Assembly: GCA_004293915.1 (NCBI GenBank)
Contig: RDZG01000064.1
Span: 1-64,000 of the forward strand
DNA from: Bacteroidota bacterium
GTDB taxonomy: Bacteria > Bacteroidota > Bacteroidia > Cytophagales > UBA9547
Direction: 5' to 3'
Length of the DNA: 64,000 bases
A program made the translations under genes and the position numbers. Below are positions 35,922-44,513 of this stretch, in pieces. Numbering within the stretch: position 1 is the stretch's first letter; every line of letters starts with the position of its first letter. The notes under the pieces are model-generated. The model was not told the origin of the DNA. It was given only the letters and a program-made list of their open reading frames with translations, and did no database searches.

Positions 35922-36815
35922 ATGAAAAGAAAATTTGTAGTATTTGTTGCAACTGCGGTGTCAGCTTCGGCAATGTTTTTAAGTTCTTGTAGTAAAACTC
36001 CTGATGCAGTTCCATCAGAAGATTCAGAATTGTCTGTCGCAACCAGCGATTCGGATGACAACAACGAAGTTGATGGAAGTGTAAATGATGTAATGGACAA
36101 AATGAGTTCTGATGGCACATTACTTCGTACCGAAACCGATGATTGCGGTGGTAGTTTAATTAAAGAAGGTACTACTAATAAAAAGTATAAAATTACATAC
36201 AATGGTACTTGTAATGAACGAGCAAAATCGGGAGAAATTACTGTAGAACTTACCAAAGGAGCTAATTTTAGAGAAATTGGTGCTGAATGGACTGTTCTTT
36301 ATACTAATGTTACTATTAACAATAGCAAGAAAAACAGAAAACTTGTTTTAAATGGCACTCATACAGTTACAAATGTTTCGGGTGGAAATAAAAATAGTTT
36401 AACAACTGCTGGATTTAGTTTAATACACAAAATTGTTGGTTCTATGACTGCTTCAATTAATGATACTTCTACTAGAACTTGGACTTTAAACCGCACCAAT
36501 ACTTGGACAAGCACTTCCTTAACAGTAAGTGCCGATGGCGAAGCTGATGGATTCAAAAACTTGGTTCGTTGGGGTACAAACAAAGCTGGAAATAAATTTT
36601 ATACAGAAATCACAACTCCAATAGTTTTTACAGTTGCTTGTGGCAAAAAACCTACAGCAGGTGTTAGAGTTCATACTGTAATACGTCCAGTTTTAGGAGA
36701 TTTAGTTACAACTCAAACTTTAGGATCAAACGGAAGTTGTGGAGACGATTATTCAATTGAAGTTGAAAACAAAAAATCAAAAAGAAAACAAACAAAATCA
36801 TCGTCAGTGATTTAA
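35922..36815 (+). CDS. Lipoprotein of unknown function
   Basis: A 297-residue lipoprotein with lipobox LSSC (Cys23). An acidic linker (SEDSELSVATSDSDDNNEVD, about residues 32-51) follows, then a beta-rich domain with repeated antiparallel strands (NREIGAEWTVLYTNV-like, KLVLNGTHTVTNVSGG, RTWTLNRTNTWTSTSLTV) and a conserved-looking disulphide pair (TVACGKKP... NGSCGDDYSI). Similar lipoproteins are frequent in Bacteroidota, and none is characterised as far as I know. It is monocistronic, with a strong terminator right after it. Confidence 0.75.
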   Translation: MKRKFVVFVATAVSASAMFLSSCSKTPDAVPSEDSELSVATSDSDDNNEVDGSVNDVMDKMSSDGTLLRTETDDCGGSLIKEGTTNKKYKITYNGTCNERAKSGEITVELTKGANFREIGAEWTVLYTNVTINNSKKNRKLVLNGTHTVTNVSGGNKNSLTTAGFSLIHKIVGSMTASINDTSTRTWTLNRTNTWTSTSLTVSADGEADGFKNLVRWGTNKAGNKFYTEITTPIVFTVACGKKPTAGVRVHTVIRPVLGDLVTTQTLGSNGSCGDDYSIEVENKKSKRKQTKSSSVI

Positions 36816-36830
36816 TCATTTTATTACTTA

Positions 36831-36864
36831 AAAAACCTCTCGAATGTGAATTTGAGAGGTTTTT
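36831..36864 (+). terminator. Rho-independent terminator
   Basis: AAAAACCTCTC (36831-36841) pairs perfectly with GAGAGGTTTTT (36854-36864) around a 12-base loop, followed by ATTTATTATATTT. It lies 15 bases after the lipoprotein stop. The rest of the gap to the histidine kinase (36865-37126) is A/T-rich with no feature seen. Confidence 0.8.
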
Positions 36865-37126
36865 ATTTATTATATTTCCTGTATTATTTTTTTAGTATTA
36901 AAATTTATTACACAAAATAATTCTCAAAGTTTTTGACTTGTTGCATTTTTTCATGATTTGGAGTTGATAATCTTAATAAGTATTCACCAACAGTAGTTAT
37001 CATTATTTTATATATTAGTTGTTTTTACCAATTTTTTTATTTTGATTTGAGAAACCTGCACAAAATAGAGAAGTATCTTATCTTTATAACCCAACAAACC
37101 TACCACAAAGGCTTACAATTTCCAAA

Positions 37127-38434
37127 ATGCTTTTAACGTATTTATTCAAATCCAGGCACAAAATAAAAAAATCTGCTGATGTAAAAGCAGAATTGCTGCG
37201 GCAGTTGTTTTCCATTCGTGTCAATGTTTTTGGTATTTTTGCCATTTTCTCATTGGCAATATTTGATTATAATTTTGGCTTGAGAATCATAGCAATTTCA
37301 AATTTCACTACAACTTTTATATTTATTTTTACTCTTTTTTTATTTTCAAAAGGGCATTCATATTTGCCTCGTACAATATTGTTTCTAACCACCTTTTCAA
37401 CTTTGGTTTTTGATTCTAGTTTCATAGGACCACATGCGGGTAGTGGTTATATTTGGTTTCCGCTATTATGTGCTGTTTTTTTATTATTTGATATGACCAA
37501 AAAAAAGTATGTTTATACTTTTTTGAGCTTAATTTTTATTGGAATAATATTTTTAGAAATTACTGATTACAGCCTATTTCTTTCTGTTCAACCAAGCAAT
37601 TTTTATATCAGATATTACAAAATAATTTGTTTTATTACAAGCTTATCTTTAGTTGGATTTTATGTTTATTCTTTGATTTTTACCAATTTAGATTTTATTG
37701 AAAAGCTACGAAAACTAAATTTAAGTTTCAAAAAATCAAACCAAGAACTAAGCAAAACGAATCAAGAACTCGATAGTTTTGTTTATAAAGCATCACACGA
37801 TTTGAGAGCACCGCTTACTTCGCTTTTGGGCTTGATTCAAATTTCGAGAATGGAAAACGACATCTCTAAAATCAATGAATATTTGAGTTTGAGTGAAAAA
37901 TCAGTTCGTAAATTAGATAGCTTTATTATTGATATTTTGAATATTTCCAAAAATGAAAGATTGGGATTAGAGCTAGAGTCGATACGTTTTGAGGATATGA
38001 TAAAAAGTATGTTTGAACAAATGGAACATTTCGAAAACGCATCAAAACTCAAGAGAAATATTAGAATAGATCAAAAAAACGAATTTTATACAGATTATAA
38101 AAGACTTTCGATAGTTTGTAATAATCTGATATCCAACGCCATATCGTATGCAGATTTGAACAAACCAACTTCTATTTTGAATATAAATATTGAAGTAACA
38201 GAAAAATATGCCGAATTATCTTTTATTGATAATGGAGTTGGAATAAAAGAGCAACAATTATCTAAAGTTTATAATATGTTTTACAGAGCTGCTACTGGTG
38301 GAAATGGCTCTGGATTAGGACTTTATATTGTAAAAGAAACTGTTGAAAAACTAAAAGGCACTATTGAAATTAACTCAGAATATGGTAAGTGGACGCATGT
38401 AAAATTGCACTTGCCTAATTTGAAGTCAATATGA
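37127..38434 (+). CDS. Membrane sensor histidine kinase
   Basis: A 435-residue kinase. About six hydrophobic segments fill residues 28-188 (7TM-like sensor with no large periplasmic loop), then a coiled linker (KKSNQELSKTNQELDSFVYKA), the HisKA H-box SHDLRAPLTS with phospho-acceptor His224, and a HATPase domain with N-box LISNAISYAD, G1 FIDNGVGI and G2 GNGSGLGLYIVKE. No receiver domain or adjacent response regulator is present, so it is an orphan kinase. The stimulus is unknown; a membrane-embedded signal is inferred from the sensor layout. Confidence 0.88.
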   Translation: MLLTYLFKSRHKIKKSADVKAELLRQLFSIRVNVFGIFAIFSLAIFDYNFGLRIIAISNFTTTFIFIFTLFLFSKGHSYLPRTILFLTTFSTLVFDSSFIGPHAGSGYIWFPLLCAVFLLFDMTKKKYVYTFLSLIFIGIIFLEITDYSLFLSVQPSNFYIRYYKIICFITSLSLVGFYVYSLIFTNLDFIEKLRKLNLSFKKSNQELSKTNQELDSFVYKASHDLRAPLTSLLGLIQISRMENDISKINEYLSLSEKSVRKLDSFIIDILNISKNERLGLELESIRFEDMIKSMFEQMEHFENASKLKRNIRIDQKNEFYTDYKRLSIVCNNLISNAISYADLNKPTSILNINIEVTEKYAELSFIDNGVGIKEQQLSKVYNMFYRAATGGNGSGLGLYIVKETVEKLKGTIEINSEYGKWTHVKLHLPNLKSI

Positions 38435-38504
38435 AATTCATCGTTTTTGATATTATTCACAACCTCAAAAATAGTGTGAAATAGCTATATTGGTTTATTT
38501 AGTA

Positions 38505-38512
38505 TATCTTTG
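38505..38512 (+). promoter_or_regulatory. -7 promoter box of rluB
   Basis: TATCTTTG matches TAnnTTTG 44 bases before the rluB ATG at 38556. The leader then contains CTGCA-GGGA-TGCAG and the tiny frame ATG CAG TAC TGA ending 3 bases before the real start. No -33 TTTG is seen at the ideal spacing. Confidence 0.4.
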
Positions 38513-38555
38513 TAAACTATTTATAAATTAAATCCTGCAGGGATGCAGTACTGAA

Positions 38556-40240
38556 ATGGGAAGATTCGATAACGATGATAGACCAAAATTTGGCTCAGGT
38601 GGCAAATTTGGTGGTCCAAAAAAAACAGGTTTTGGTTCAAAACCAGATGGTTTCAAAAAAGAGTATAAACCAAGAGGCGAAGGTGGTGGCTTTGGCGACA
38701 AACCACGTTTCAATAGCGATGACAGACCAAAACGCTCGTTTGGCGATAAACCAAGCGGTTCATACGGAGCAAAATCAGGCGGTTTCAAAACAAACCACGT
38801 TTCAATAGTGATGACAGACCAAAACGCTCATTTGGCGACAAACCAAGCGGTTCATACGGAGCAAAATCAGGCGGTTTCAAAAAAGATTTCAAACCAAGAG
38901 GCGAAGGTGGTGGTTTTGGCGACAAACCACGTTTCAATAGCGATGACAGACCAAAACGCTCGTTTGGCGATAAACCAAGTGGTTCATACGGTGCAAAATC
39001 TGGCGGTTTCAAAAAAGAGTATAAACCAAGAGGCGAAGGTAGTGGTTTTGGCGACAAACCACGTTTCAATACCGATGACAGACCTAAACGTTCTTTTGAA
39101 GACAAACCAAAAAGAACTTTTGGCGACAAATCTAGTGGCTTTAAAAAAGATTTCGACAAAACTGATGGTTTTGAAAAAAAACCAAGGACTGGGTATTTAA
39201 AAAAACCTGATGGTCCGTTTGGCGTTCAACCTTCGTTTTTCAAAAAATCTGAATCCGAAGATGCTCCTAAAACAACTCGTTTTTCGAGTCAAGATTCAGA
39301 AAAAAGAGGTTTAGGCAGAAAATCATTCAGAAAAGATAGCAACTCTGACGAAGTAAATGATGCTCCAAAAAGCAGATTTAGCAATTCAGACGAATCTAAA
39401 CCAAGATTTACTGAAAACAATATGGGCAAAAAGCCCAAATTATATTCTAAAAAGAAAGAAGAATTTTTTTCTAAAAACGAAGTAGAAACAGTTCATAAAC
39501 ACAAAGAAAGAGAACCAAAACCCTTGCAAGAAGATGGCATAAGGCTTAATCGTTTTATTGCAAATTCGGGTGTTTGTTCACGAAGAGAAGCAGATGTATT
39601 GATTCAAGACGGCATGATAAAAATCAATGGCAAAGTGGTGGATACATTGGGCTATATTGTGAAAGATGGTGACACTGTAAAATATGGCAGCAAAATATTA
39701 AACCGTGAAAAAATGGTTTATGTGTTGCTCAATAAACCAAAAGATTTTATCACTTCTACTACTGATCCACAAGAGCGTGAAACTGTGATGCAATTGGTAA
39801 AAAATGCGTGTAAAGAACGTATTTATCCCGTTGGCAGACTAGATAGAGCCACAACTGGATTATTGCTTTTGACTAACGATGGCGAATTGACCGAAAAACT
39901 CACTCACCCATCGCATAACATCAAAAAAATATACCAACTCGAACTAGACAGACCCATTTCTGTAGATGATGCAAATGCCATTTTAGAAGGTTTGTATTTT
40001 GAAGAAGGCAAAGCTGTGGTCGATAGTATGGCTGTTTTGGATTCTGAACGCAAAACAGTTGGAATCGAAATTCATATTGGTTGGAATAGAATTGTACGTA
40101 GAATGTTCGAAGCCAAAGGCTATGATGTGGTGAAACTTGATCGTGTTTTGTATGCAGGTTTAACTAAAAAAGATTTGCCTCGTGGACATTGGAAACATCT
40201 GACAGAAAAAGAAGTAGTGATGTTAAAACATTTTAACTAA
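38556..40240 (+). pseudogene. rluB: 23S rRNA pseudouridine synthase RluB-type with repeat-rich basic tail, frameshifted
   Basis: The C-terminal 270 residues are a complete RluB/RsuA-type enzyme: an S4 RNA-binding domain (IRLNRFIANSGVCSRREADVLI and MIKINGKVV) and the catalytic GRLDRATTGLLLLTNDGEL with its aspartate, modifying a uridine in 23S rRNA. In Bacteroidota this enzyme carries a long N-terminal Gly/Lys/Arg/Asp-rich extension, here made of 44-residue repeats (FGDKPRFNSDDRPKRSFGDK and so on). The ATG at 38556 opens the extension, but at about 38790 a 40-base deletion between repeat copies shifts the frame, and the remainder runs in another frame to 40240 with its first ATG at 39422. Product as written: a short scrambled peptide, plus possibly an enzyme started at 39422 (about 272 residues, still catalytic). 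Assembly collapse of the repeat is possible. Confidence 0.88.
38699..39118 (+). repeat. 132-bp coding direct repeats in rluB, first copy shortened by 40 bp
   Basis: The segment beginning CAAACCACGTTTCAATA occurs at 38699, 38791, 38923 and 39055. The last three are 132 bases apart (44 codons); the first pair is 92 apart, 40 bases less. The junction TTTCAAAACAAACC at about 38783-38796 fuses TTTCAAAA of one place in the unit with ACAAACC of another, the hallmark of slippage between short matches. Each unit encodes a basic Gly/Arg/Asp-rich stretch. Confidence 0.9.
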
Positions 40241-40288
40241 GCGTTTTTTTATCCGCAAACAACTGAAAACAGTATGTTATGTAATAAT

Positions 40289-40334
40289 AAACCCCCAAAT
40301 TGAGCTTTATCAAGTTCAATTCGGGGGTTTTTTT
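40289..40334 (+). terminator. Terminator of rluB
   Basis: AAACCCCCAAATTGA pairs with TTCAATTCGGGGGTTT (one mismatch) around a short loop and is followed by a run of eight or more T. It lies about 50 bases after the rluB stop and marks the border between housekeeping DNA and the accessory island. Confidence 0.85.
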
Positions 40335-40479
40335 TGAGCCGAAAACAATATAAATTCTAATGTATTTTATTTTTAGAAAGCAAAAAAAACTTTGTATGAA
40401 GATTAATAACTGATGTTCAAAATGGATTTTTTGTATTCTTTCAAAGACTTTTTCAAATTATATTGAAGCTCCATTTTCT

Positions 40480-40536
40480 ATGTAAATCCTTTGCACACAT
40501 GCGTATTAATTTTGAATCGAAAATAAAAAAAATTGG
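40480..40536 (+). repeat. Interspersed promoter-like repeat, copy A
   Basis: About 56 bases, shared with 42290-42344 and 49520-49562 at a few mismatches. The core is TGYAAATCCYTTGCACACWT, then TATTAATTTTGAATCGAAAA. It contains TAATTTTG (40507-40514), a Bacteroidota -7-like box 26 bases before the ATG at 40541. Confidence 0.8.
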
Positions 40537-40540
40537 AAAA

Positions 40541-41170
40541 ATGAATACGATAAAATCTTTAGAAATTACGAATGAGCTTTTGGTAGGTTTGGCAGGAGTG
40601 CCTTCGATAGGCAAAACCTCAACGCTTATTTATGCCACAACGCAATGGGCTGAAAAAGGCAAAAAAACATGGTTTTATTCTATTTCTAAGTCTAAAACCT
40701 ATGTTATAACTTTAGCAAAACGAAATTTAACGGAACAGGATTGGCAATTATTTTCTGAAAATGTTTTGATAATTGATGAAATAATAGAATCGCCAAATCA
40801 ATTAATTCATTTTATAAAAGGTGCTTTAGCGGTTTCAAAACCAGATTTTATTCTAATTGATACTGATAATTTTATTGAAATCTCAAAAGAATTAAGAAGC
40901 TTGGCTTTGGAATTTAATACGCCAATTATTACGAGTTCTTCTATGGAAACTCCCCATGAAATTGAAGAAAATTATAATCCACAATTGAATGAAATTCAGG
41001 ATAAATCTTTGGTTCAATATGCGGATAAAATTTTGGCTCTTTCAAGACCAAGCTATTTTGGAGTAGAAAATGAAAATCCTCATCAAATATATTTGATAGA
41101 ACTCTTAAACCGAAATTCTTACACTGATATGGAAGAGTTTATTTACAAAAAGATTTGTAAATTGGTTTGA
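40541..41170 (+). CDS. DnaB/KaiC-like P-loop ATPase, stand-alone
   Basis: About 209 residues from the ATG at 40541. This start is preferred over 40463 because the intervening codons lie in the non-coding interspersed repeat. Walker A GVPSIGKTS (about residues 15-23 of this start) and a following strand-helix pattern (KGKKTWFYSISKSKTYVITLAKR; NVLIIDEIIESPNQL; FILIDTDNFIE as Walker B; ALEFNTPIITSSSME) match the RecA-fold core of replicative helicase DnaB and related KaiC-type ATPases. The N-terminal DnaB domain is absent, so it is a short relative and not the replicative helicase. It heads the accessory island and has a promoter-like repeat shared with two other sites. Role unknown. Confidence 0.72.
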   Translation: MNTIKSLEITNELLVGLAGVPSIGKTSTLIYATTQWAEKGKKTWFYSISKSKTYVITLAKRNLTEQDWQLFSENVLIIDEIIESPNQLIHFIKGALAVSKPDFILIDTDNFIEISKELRSLALEFNTPIITSSSMETPHEIEENYNPQLNEIQDKSLVQYADKILALSRPSYFGVENENPHQIYLIELLNRNSYTDMEEFIYKKICKLV

Positions 41171-41220
41171 GAAAAAGTGAAAGAATCAAAAATGTATTTT
41201 TATATTAAAATTTATAAATA

Positions 41221-42219
41221 TTACTTATTATCAATTTTTATTTTTTGTATTTCTTTGTCAAAATCTGAAACTATTTTTTGCGATTTATTAAATATTTCAT
41301 ATTCTAAAACAGCTTTTTTGGCAGCTTGCAGTTTTGAAATCTTACCTTTATTTTCAAGAATTTCATAACGATTAAAAGTAAGAAATTCATTTACGCTTTC
41401 GGCTAATTGCATCATTGTAAACGTATTTTCCCTTTCAATTAGTCCTTCGATATAATCAAAATAGCCCGTAATAGTTCTTTCTAGTTGCTTTATTTCGTTT
41501 TCTAACAAATAATTTTTAGCAATAATTACGTCTGATTTCAAAATTCTGCCATCGGGAGCATTATTCCATGTACTCAATTCCATAAATTCTTTTTTGCTAT
41601 CTACATTCTTAAAAATGATTTCAGCAGCCGTATTACCTGTGATAGCAAAATGAAATTTATTTTGAATCATTGCATAAAAATATTTTGTAAGCTCTGAATT
41701 TTTGTCATAATCAATGCTACATTCGGCAAAAATATCGGTTATTTTTTGATAAATTCTACGTTCGCTTGATCGAATGCTGCGAACCCTTTGTAATAATTCT
41801 TTGAAATAATCTTTATTAAAAATAGCCTGTCCTTGTTTCAAACGCTTATCATCCATTACAAAACCTTTGATGATATATTCTTTCAAAGTTTGAGTTGCCC
41901 AAATTCTAAATTGAGTAGCTTTTGTCGAATTTACACGATAACCAACCGAAATAATGGCATCAAGATTATATACTTTTTGTATTCTTGAAACTTGTCTTCC
42001 GCCTTAGGTTTGAACTTGTAAAATATCTTTACAAGTTGCTAATTCTGCCAATTCATTTGATTCATACACATTTTTAATATGTATTGTTATGTTTTGAGGC
42101 GTAGTATCAAAAAGCAAACTCATTGCTTTTTGAGTAAGCCAAACGGTTTCGTTTTCGACAAATACATTAACTCTTACGTCTCCAGATGGCAAAGTATAAA
42201 TCAAAAAATTATTTTCCAT
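41221..42219 (-). pseudogene. RhuM-family protein, interrupted by one nonsense codon
   Basis: RhuM-type proteins (about 330 residues) are common in bacterial islands and near restriction-modification loci; their function is unsettled. The N-terminal DNA-binding-like part reads LPSGDVRVNVFVENETVWLTQKAMSLLFD to KDILQVQT, then TAA at 42004-42006, and the same frame continues GGRQVSRIQKVYNLDAIISVGYRVNSTKATQFRIWATQTLKEYIIKGF, the family signature, through the C-terminal helical domain to 41221. Homologues usually have a sense codon (Glu is common) where the TAA is, so a single GAA-to-TAA change is likely. Without readthrough only a 71-residue fragment is made from the start; the C-terminal part could restart at 41886. 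Confidence 0.88.
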
Positions 42220-42289
42220 TAAATTACGAATTATTAAATCAATATTGGATTTTAAAAATGCAAATATAAATTTTATTTTTTATTTCTCC

Positions 42290-42344
42290 TATGCAAATCC
42301 CTTGCACACTTGCCTATTAATTTTGAATCGAAAATAAAAAAATT
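42290..42344 (+). repeat. Interspersed promoter-like repeat, copy B
   Basis: CTATGCAAATCCCTTGCACA onward, the same element as at 40480 and 49520 (about five mismatches to copy A). It lies 70 bases upstream of rhuM but points away from it. No gene follows: the first ATG is at once closed by a stop. The remainder of 42345-42597 shows no supported gene, so this copy may have lost the gene it once served. Confidence 0.8.
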
Positions 42345-42597
42345 TGGAACATATAAATGATATAATCGACAAGGATATTAGTAAGAAGTGTTGGGAAGAA
42401 CAACAATAAATAATTAGGAAAATCGTAAAAAATTGAAATCCGTTAAAGTTTGTATCAATGAAAGGAATAGCAAGTACTACTGATACTTAGTAAAAAGTAA
42501 ACTGAATACAACAAATTAACTTTGTCACGTTTGATAAAATTATTTTTACTTCCTAAAGTTAAAAATATGTTTTGTTTGAGCTTTTAGTATTAGTTGA

Positions 42598-42681
42598 TCA
42601 TTTTTTATCTACATACAAAACCACATCTTTAATAACTAATTTTTGAAAGTCTAAAATTAGAGTATCTAAGAGAGCATAATT
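42598..42681 (-). pseudogene. Relic of an hsdS 3-prime end
   Basis: Reading on from the kinase stop (42682-42684) in the same frame gives 27 codons that encode NYALLDTLILDFQKLVIKDV followed by VLYVDKK and a stop. The intact S-subunit gene nearby ends DYALMQTFISAIQKLVVKDVVLYVDKK. The match covers only the C-terminal helix. This is the tail of a second, diverged S-subunit gene left behind the kinase gene. Confidence 0.85.
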
Positions 42682-43311
42682 TCAACTATAGAACTCATTT
42701 TTAATGTAAAAAACAGTATCTATAAAATAAAGTATTCCATTTGCAGTGAGTACATTTTCATCGTGCAAATCTTCTAAAATAATACCCAAACTCTTATTGT
42801 AGTAATCGTGATTTTTGGTGTTTTCAAAACCATTATTGAGTAAGTATTCTTTTACATTTTCTAATTTAGTTGGCTCTGTTGCTTCCACATAATTTTGCGA
42901 TACTAAAGCATAAATTATATTTGCATCTGATTTATAAAATCCCAATAATTCGTAGGCAGTGTCCGAAAAAAAATAATTGTGCAGCAAAAGATTTTGTAAA
43001 TAATCTAACCAAAAAGTGTAATAAATGGCATCGTTGAGTTTTAGAACCATGTTTTTGTTTTTTATAAACACTCTTTGTTCTGCACCTTCTGATAAAAATG
43101 AATTAAAATTTATGTCACAATTCCAAAGGTTATTTTTATTGATGAATTCAGTTAGCTTTTCTGTTTCTTTTTGTCGGTTGTACTGTTTTGTTTCAGCCAT
43201 TGCACCTGTTGGCGAGCTTTTTCTAAGGTAACTGGCTGTTGTTTTGATAAGTTCTCCATGGCTAACTTTGCCCGTTCCTGAAATGATATTTTTAAGTTCA
43301 TCTTTTAGCAT
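42682..43311 (-). CDS. Small protein kinase-like protein of the polyvalent-protein type, in an R-M operon
   Basis: A 209-residue protein resembling the Ser/Thr/Tyr kinase domain found in phage and mobile-element polyvalent proteins. Visible: the glycine-rich loop EGAEQRVFI (75-83), VLKLND with a candidate ATP-binding lysine at 91, ALVSQNYVEA as hinge, catalytic-loop-like ILEDLHDENVL (178-188), and YFIDTVFYI (195-203) in the place of the metal-binding DFG-type aspartate. Its ATG overlaps the hsdS stop (ATGCTAA), so it is translationally coupled to the restriction-modification genes. A kinase in this position is not part of the standard BcgI or type I gene set, and could regulate or guard the system (inference). 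A relic hsdS tail follows in frame. Confidence 0.75.
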   Translation of the reverse strand: MLKDELKNIISGTGKVSHGELIKTTASYLRKSSPTGAMAETKQYNRQKETEKLTEFINKNNLWNCDINFNSFLSEGAEQRVFIKNKNMVLKLNDAIYYTFWLDYLQNLLLHNYFFSDTAYELLGFYKSDANIIYALVSQNYVEATEPTKLENVKEYLLNNGFENTKNHDYYNKSLGIILEDLHDENVLTANGILYFIDTVFYIKNEFYS

Positions 43312-44513
43312 TTATTTTTCAAATTTACGTTTTTTTTGTCCACATACAAAACCACATCTTTTACAACCAGTTTTTGAATGGCAGAAATAAAGGTTTGCAT
43401 AAGGGCATAATCTGGAAGCCCCCTAACCCCCGATGGGGGAATTGAAATTGGTAATGAAACTTTGTCTGTTTGTATTTTTCGGTTGCTAATACTATCACCC
43501 CAAGAATATTTATGACCTAAACTTTTATTGATACAGCTTGCTAAAAAAATTTGTGTTTGTTTGCTTTTCTCTCTTTCATTTTTTAGATACAAAACTAAAT
43601 TATGACTGTCGTTCGAGTAAAAATCATTTTCTTGAAATGATACAACAAAAGTTTTTCCCCCAATAAAAACACAATTTCCTTTATCAAGATATTCCTCATT
43701 ATAAGAAATATAAGAACTTACGGCATTATTTTCTGCACTTGCACACAAATAAGGGACACTGCCGCTATTTTCTATAATGTCTCTTGACATTATATTTTTC
43801 GTATTTTTTACATTAAAAACATCTATAACATTAAATTCCTCCCATTCTACATTCTCAAAATCCTTCAAAACCTTTTCTTCCTCTGCTGTTAAAGTATAAT
43901 CTTTGAGATTATTTGCTACTAAATAGGCCTCTAGTTTTGCCATACGTTCTGCCTCCAGCTCCGCTATAAAACTTTCCATAAACTCAAAATCTATGTTGCC
44001 GTTTTTGGTGGGAAGTTGGATTTTGGTTAAAGCTATTGTTTCAACCGTTGAGCCAATTCCCCAACTAAAACTATTTAAAGATTTTTGAAAACAAGCTGTT
44101 AAATATTGCATAACTTTTTCGCTTTTTTTTTCAAATTTTGCTTTTAAAACCTTAACTTTATTACCTGTGAAGTATTTTTTTTTTTGATAGAAAACAGAAA
44201 AAGTGTCTTGTGCAAAAGAAAGAGTATTTCCATCATTTGCGTAAATTTCATTTTCAACTACATATCCTCTAATTCCATTATTTTGTGTCGTTCTGACTAC
44301 ATAAGGTAAACTGTTGTCAATTTGTTCATCAAATATTCTATCAATATCACTAGCGTGATAAATATTTTTGCTAGATGACACATCAAACAAGTCTGCTAAC
44401 TTAAACTCCCTCCACTCAACATTTTCTAATTTCTTGTCGAATGGGCTAGCTACTTTCCCAGGCTTTGTTCGGCTAAGGGCTTTTGTTCTTTGAGTAGTGT
44501 GCTTATTTCCCAA
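43305..44513 (-). CDS. Restriction-modification specificity (S) subunit
   Basis: A 402-residue S subunit with two target-recognition domains (about residues 30-170 and 225-370), each opening with a WREFKLADLFDV / WEEFNVIDVFNV motif and followed by a long helix (NIDFEFMESFIAELEAERMAKLEAYL and DYALMQTFISAIQKLVVKDV), the usual duplicated layout that recognises a bipartite sequence. The start at 44513 overlaps the end of the methyltransferase gene by 64 bases; no later ATG precedes the first recognition domain. The loop before the last helix contains an extra ISIPPSGVRGL peptide that is encoded by a C/G palindromic element (43417-43443). Confidence 0.88.
   Translation of the reverse strand: MGNKHTTQRTKALSRTKPGKVASPFDKKLENVEWREFKLADLFDVSSSKNIYHASDIDRIFDEQIDNSLPYVVRTTQNNGIRGYVVENEIYANDGNTLSFAQDTFSVFYQKKKYFTGNKVKVLKAKFEKKSEKVMQYLTACFQKSLNSFSWGIGSTVETIALTKIQLPTKNGNIDFEFMESFIAELEAERMAKLEAYLVANNLKDYTLTAEEEKVLKDFENVEWEEFNVIDVFNVKNTKNIMSRDIIENSGSVPYLCASAENNAVSSYISYNEEYLDKGNCVFIGGKTFVVSFQENDFYSNDSHNLVLYLKNEREKSKQTQIFLASCINKSLGHKYSWGDSISNRKIQTDKVSLPISIPPSGVRGLPDYALMQTFISAIQKLVVKDVVLYVDKKNVNLKNKC
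43417..43443. repeat. Palindromic CCCCTAACCCCCGATGGGGG element inside the S-subunit gene
   Basis: AAGCCCCCTAACCCCCGATG followed by GGGGAATT: the core CCCCC-GAT-GGGGG (43427-43439) is a perfect 5-base inverted repeat and strikingly G+C-rich in an A+T-rich gene. Related cccctaacccc...gggg elements are widespread between Bacteroidota genes. Here it stays in frame and adds about 10 residues before the C-terminal helix. Confidence 0.65.

Noticed and set aside
38785-39159. Antisense proline/serine-rich open frames across the rluB repeats
   Set aside because: They mirror the repetitive rluB tail and have no start context; the sense-strand enzyme explains the region.
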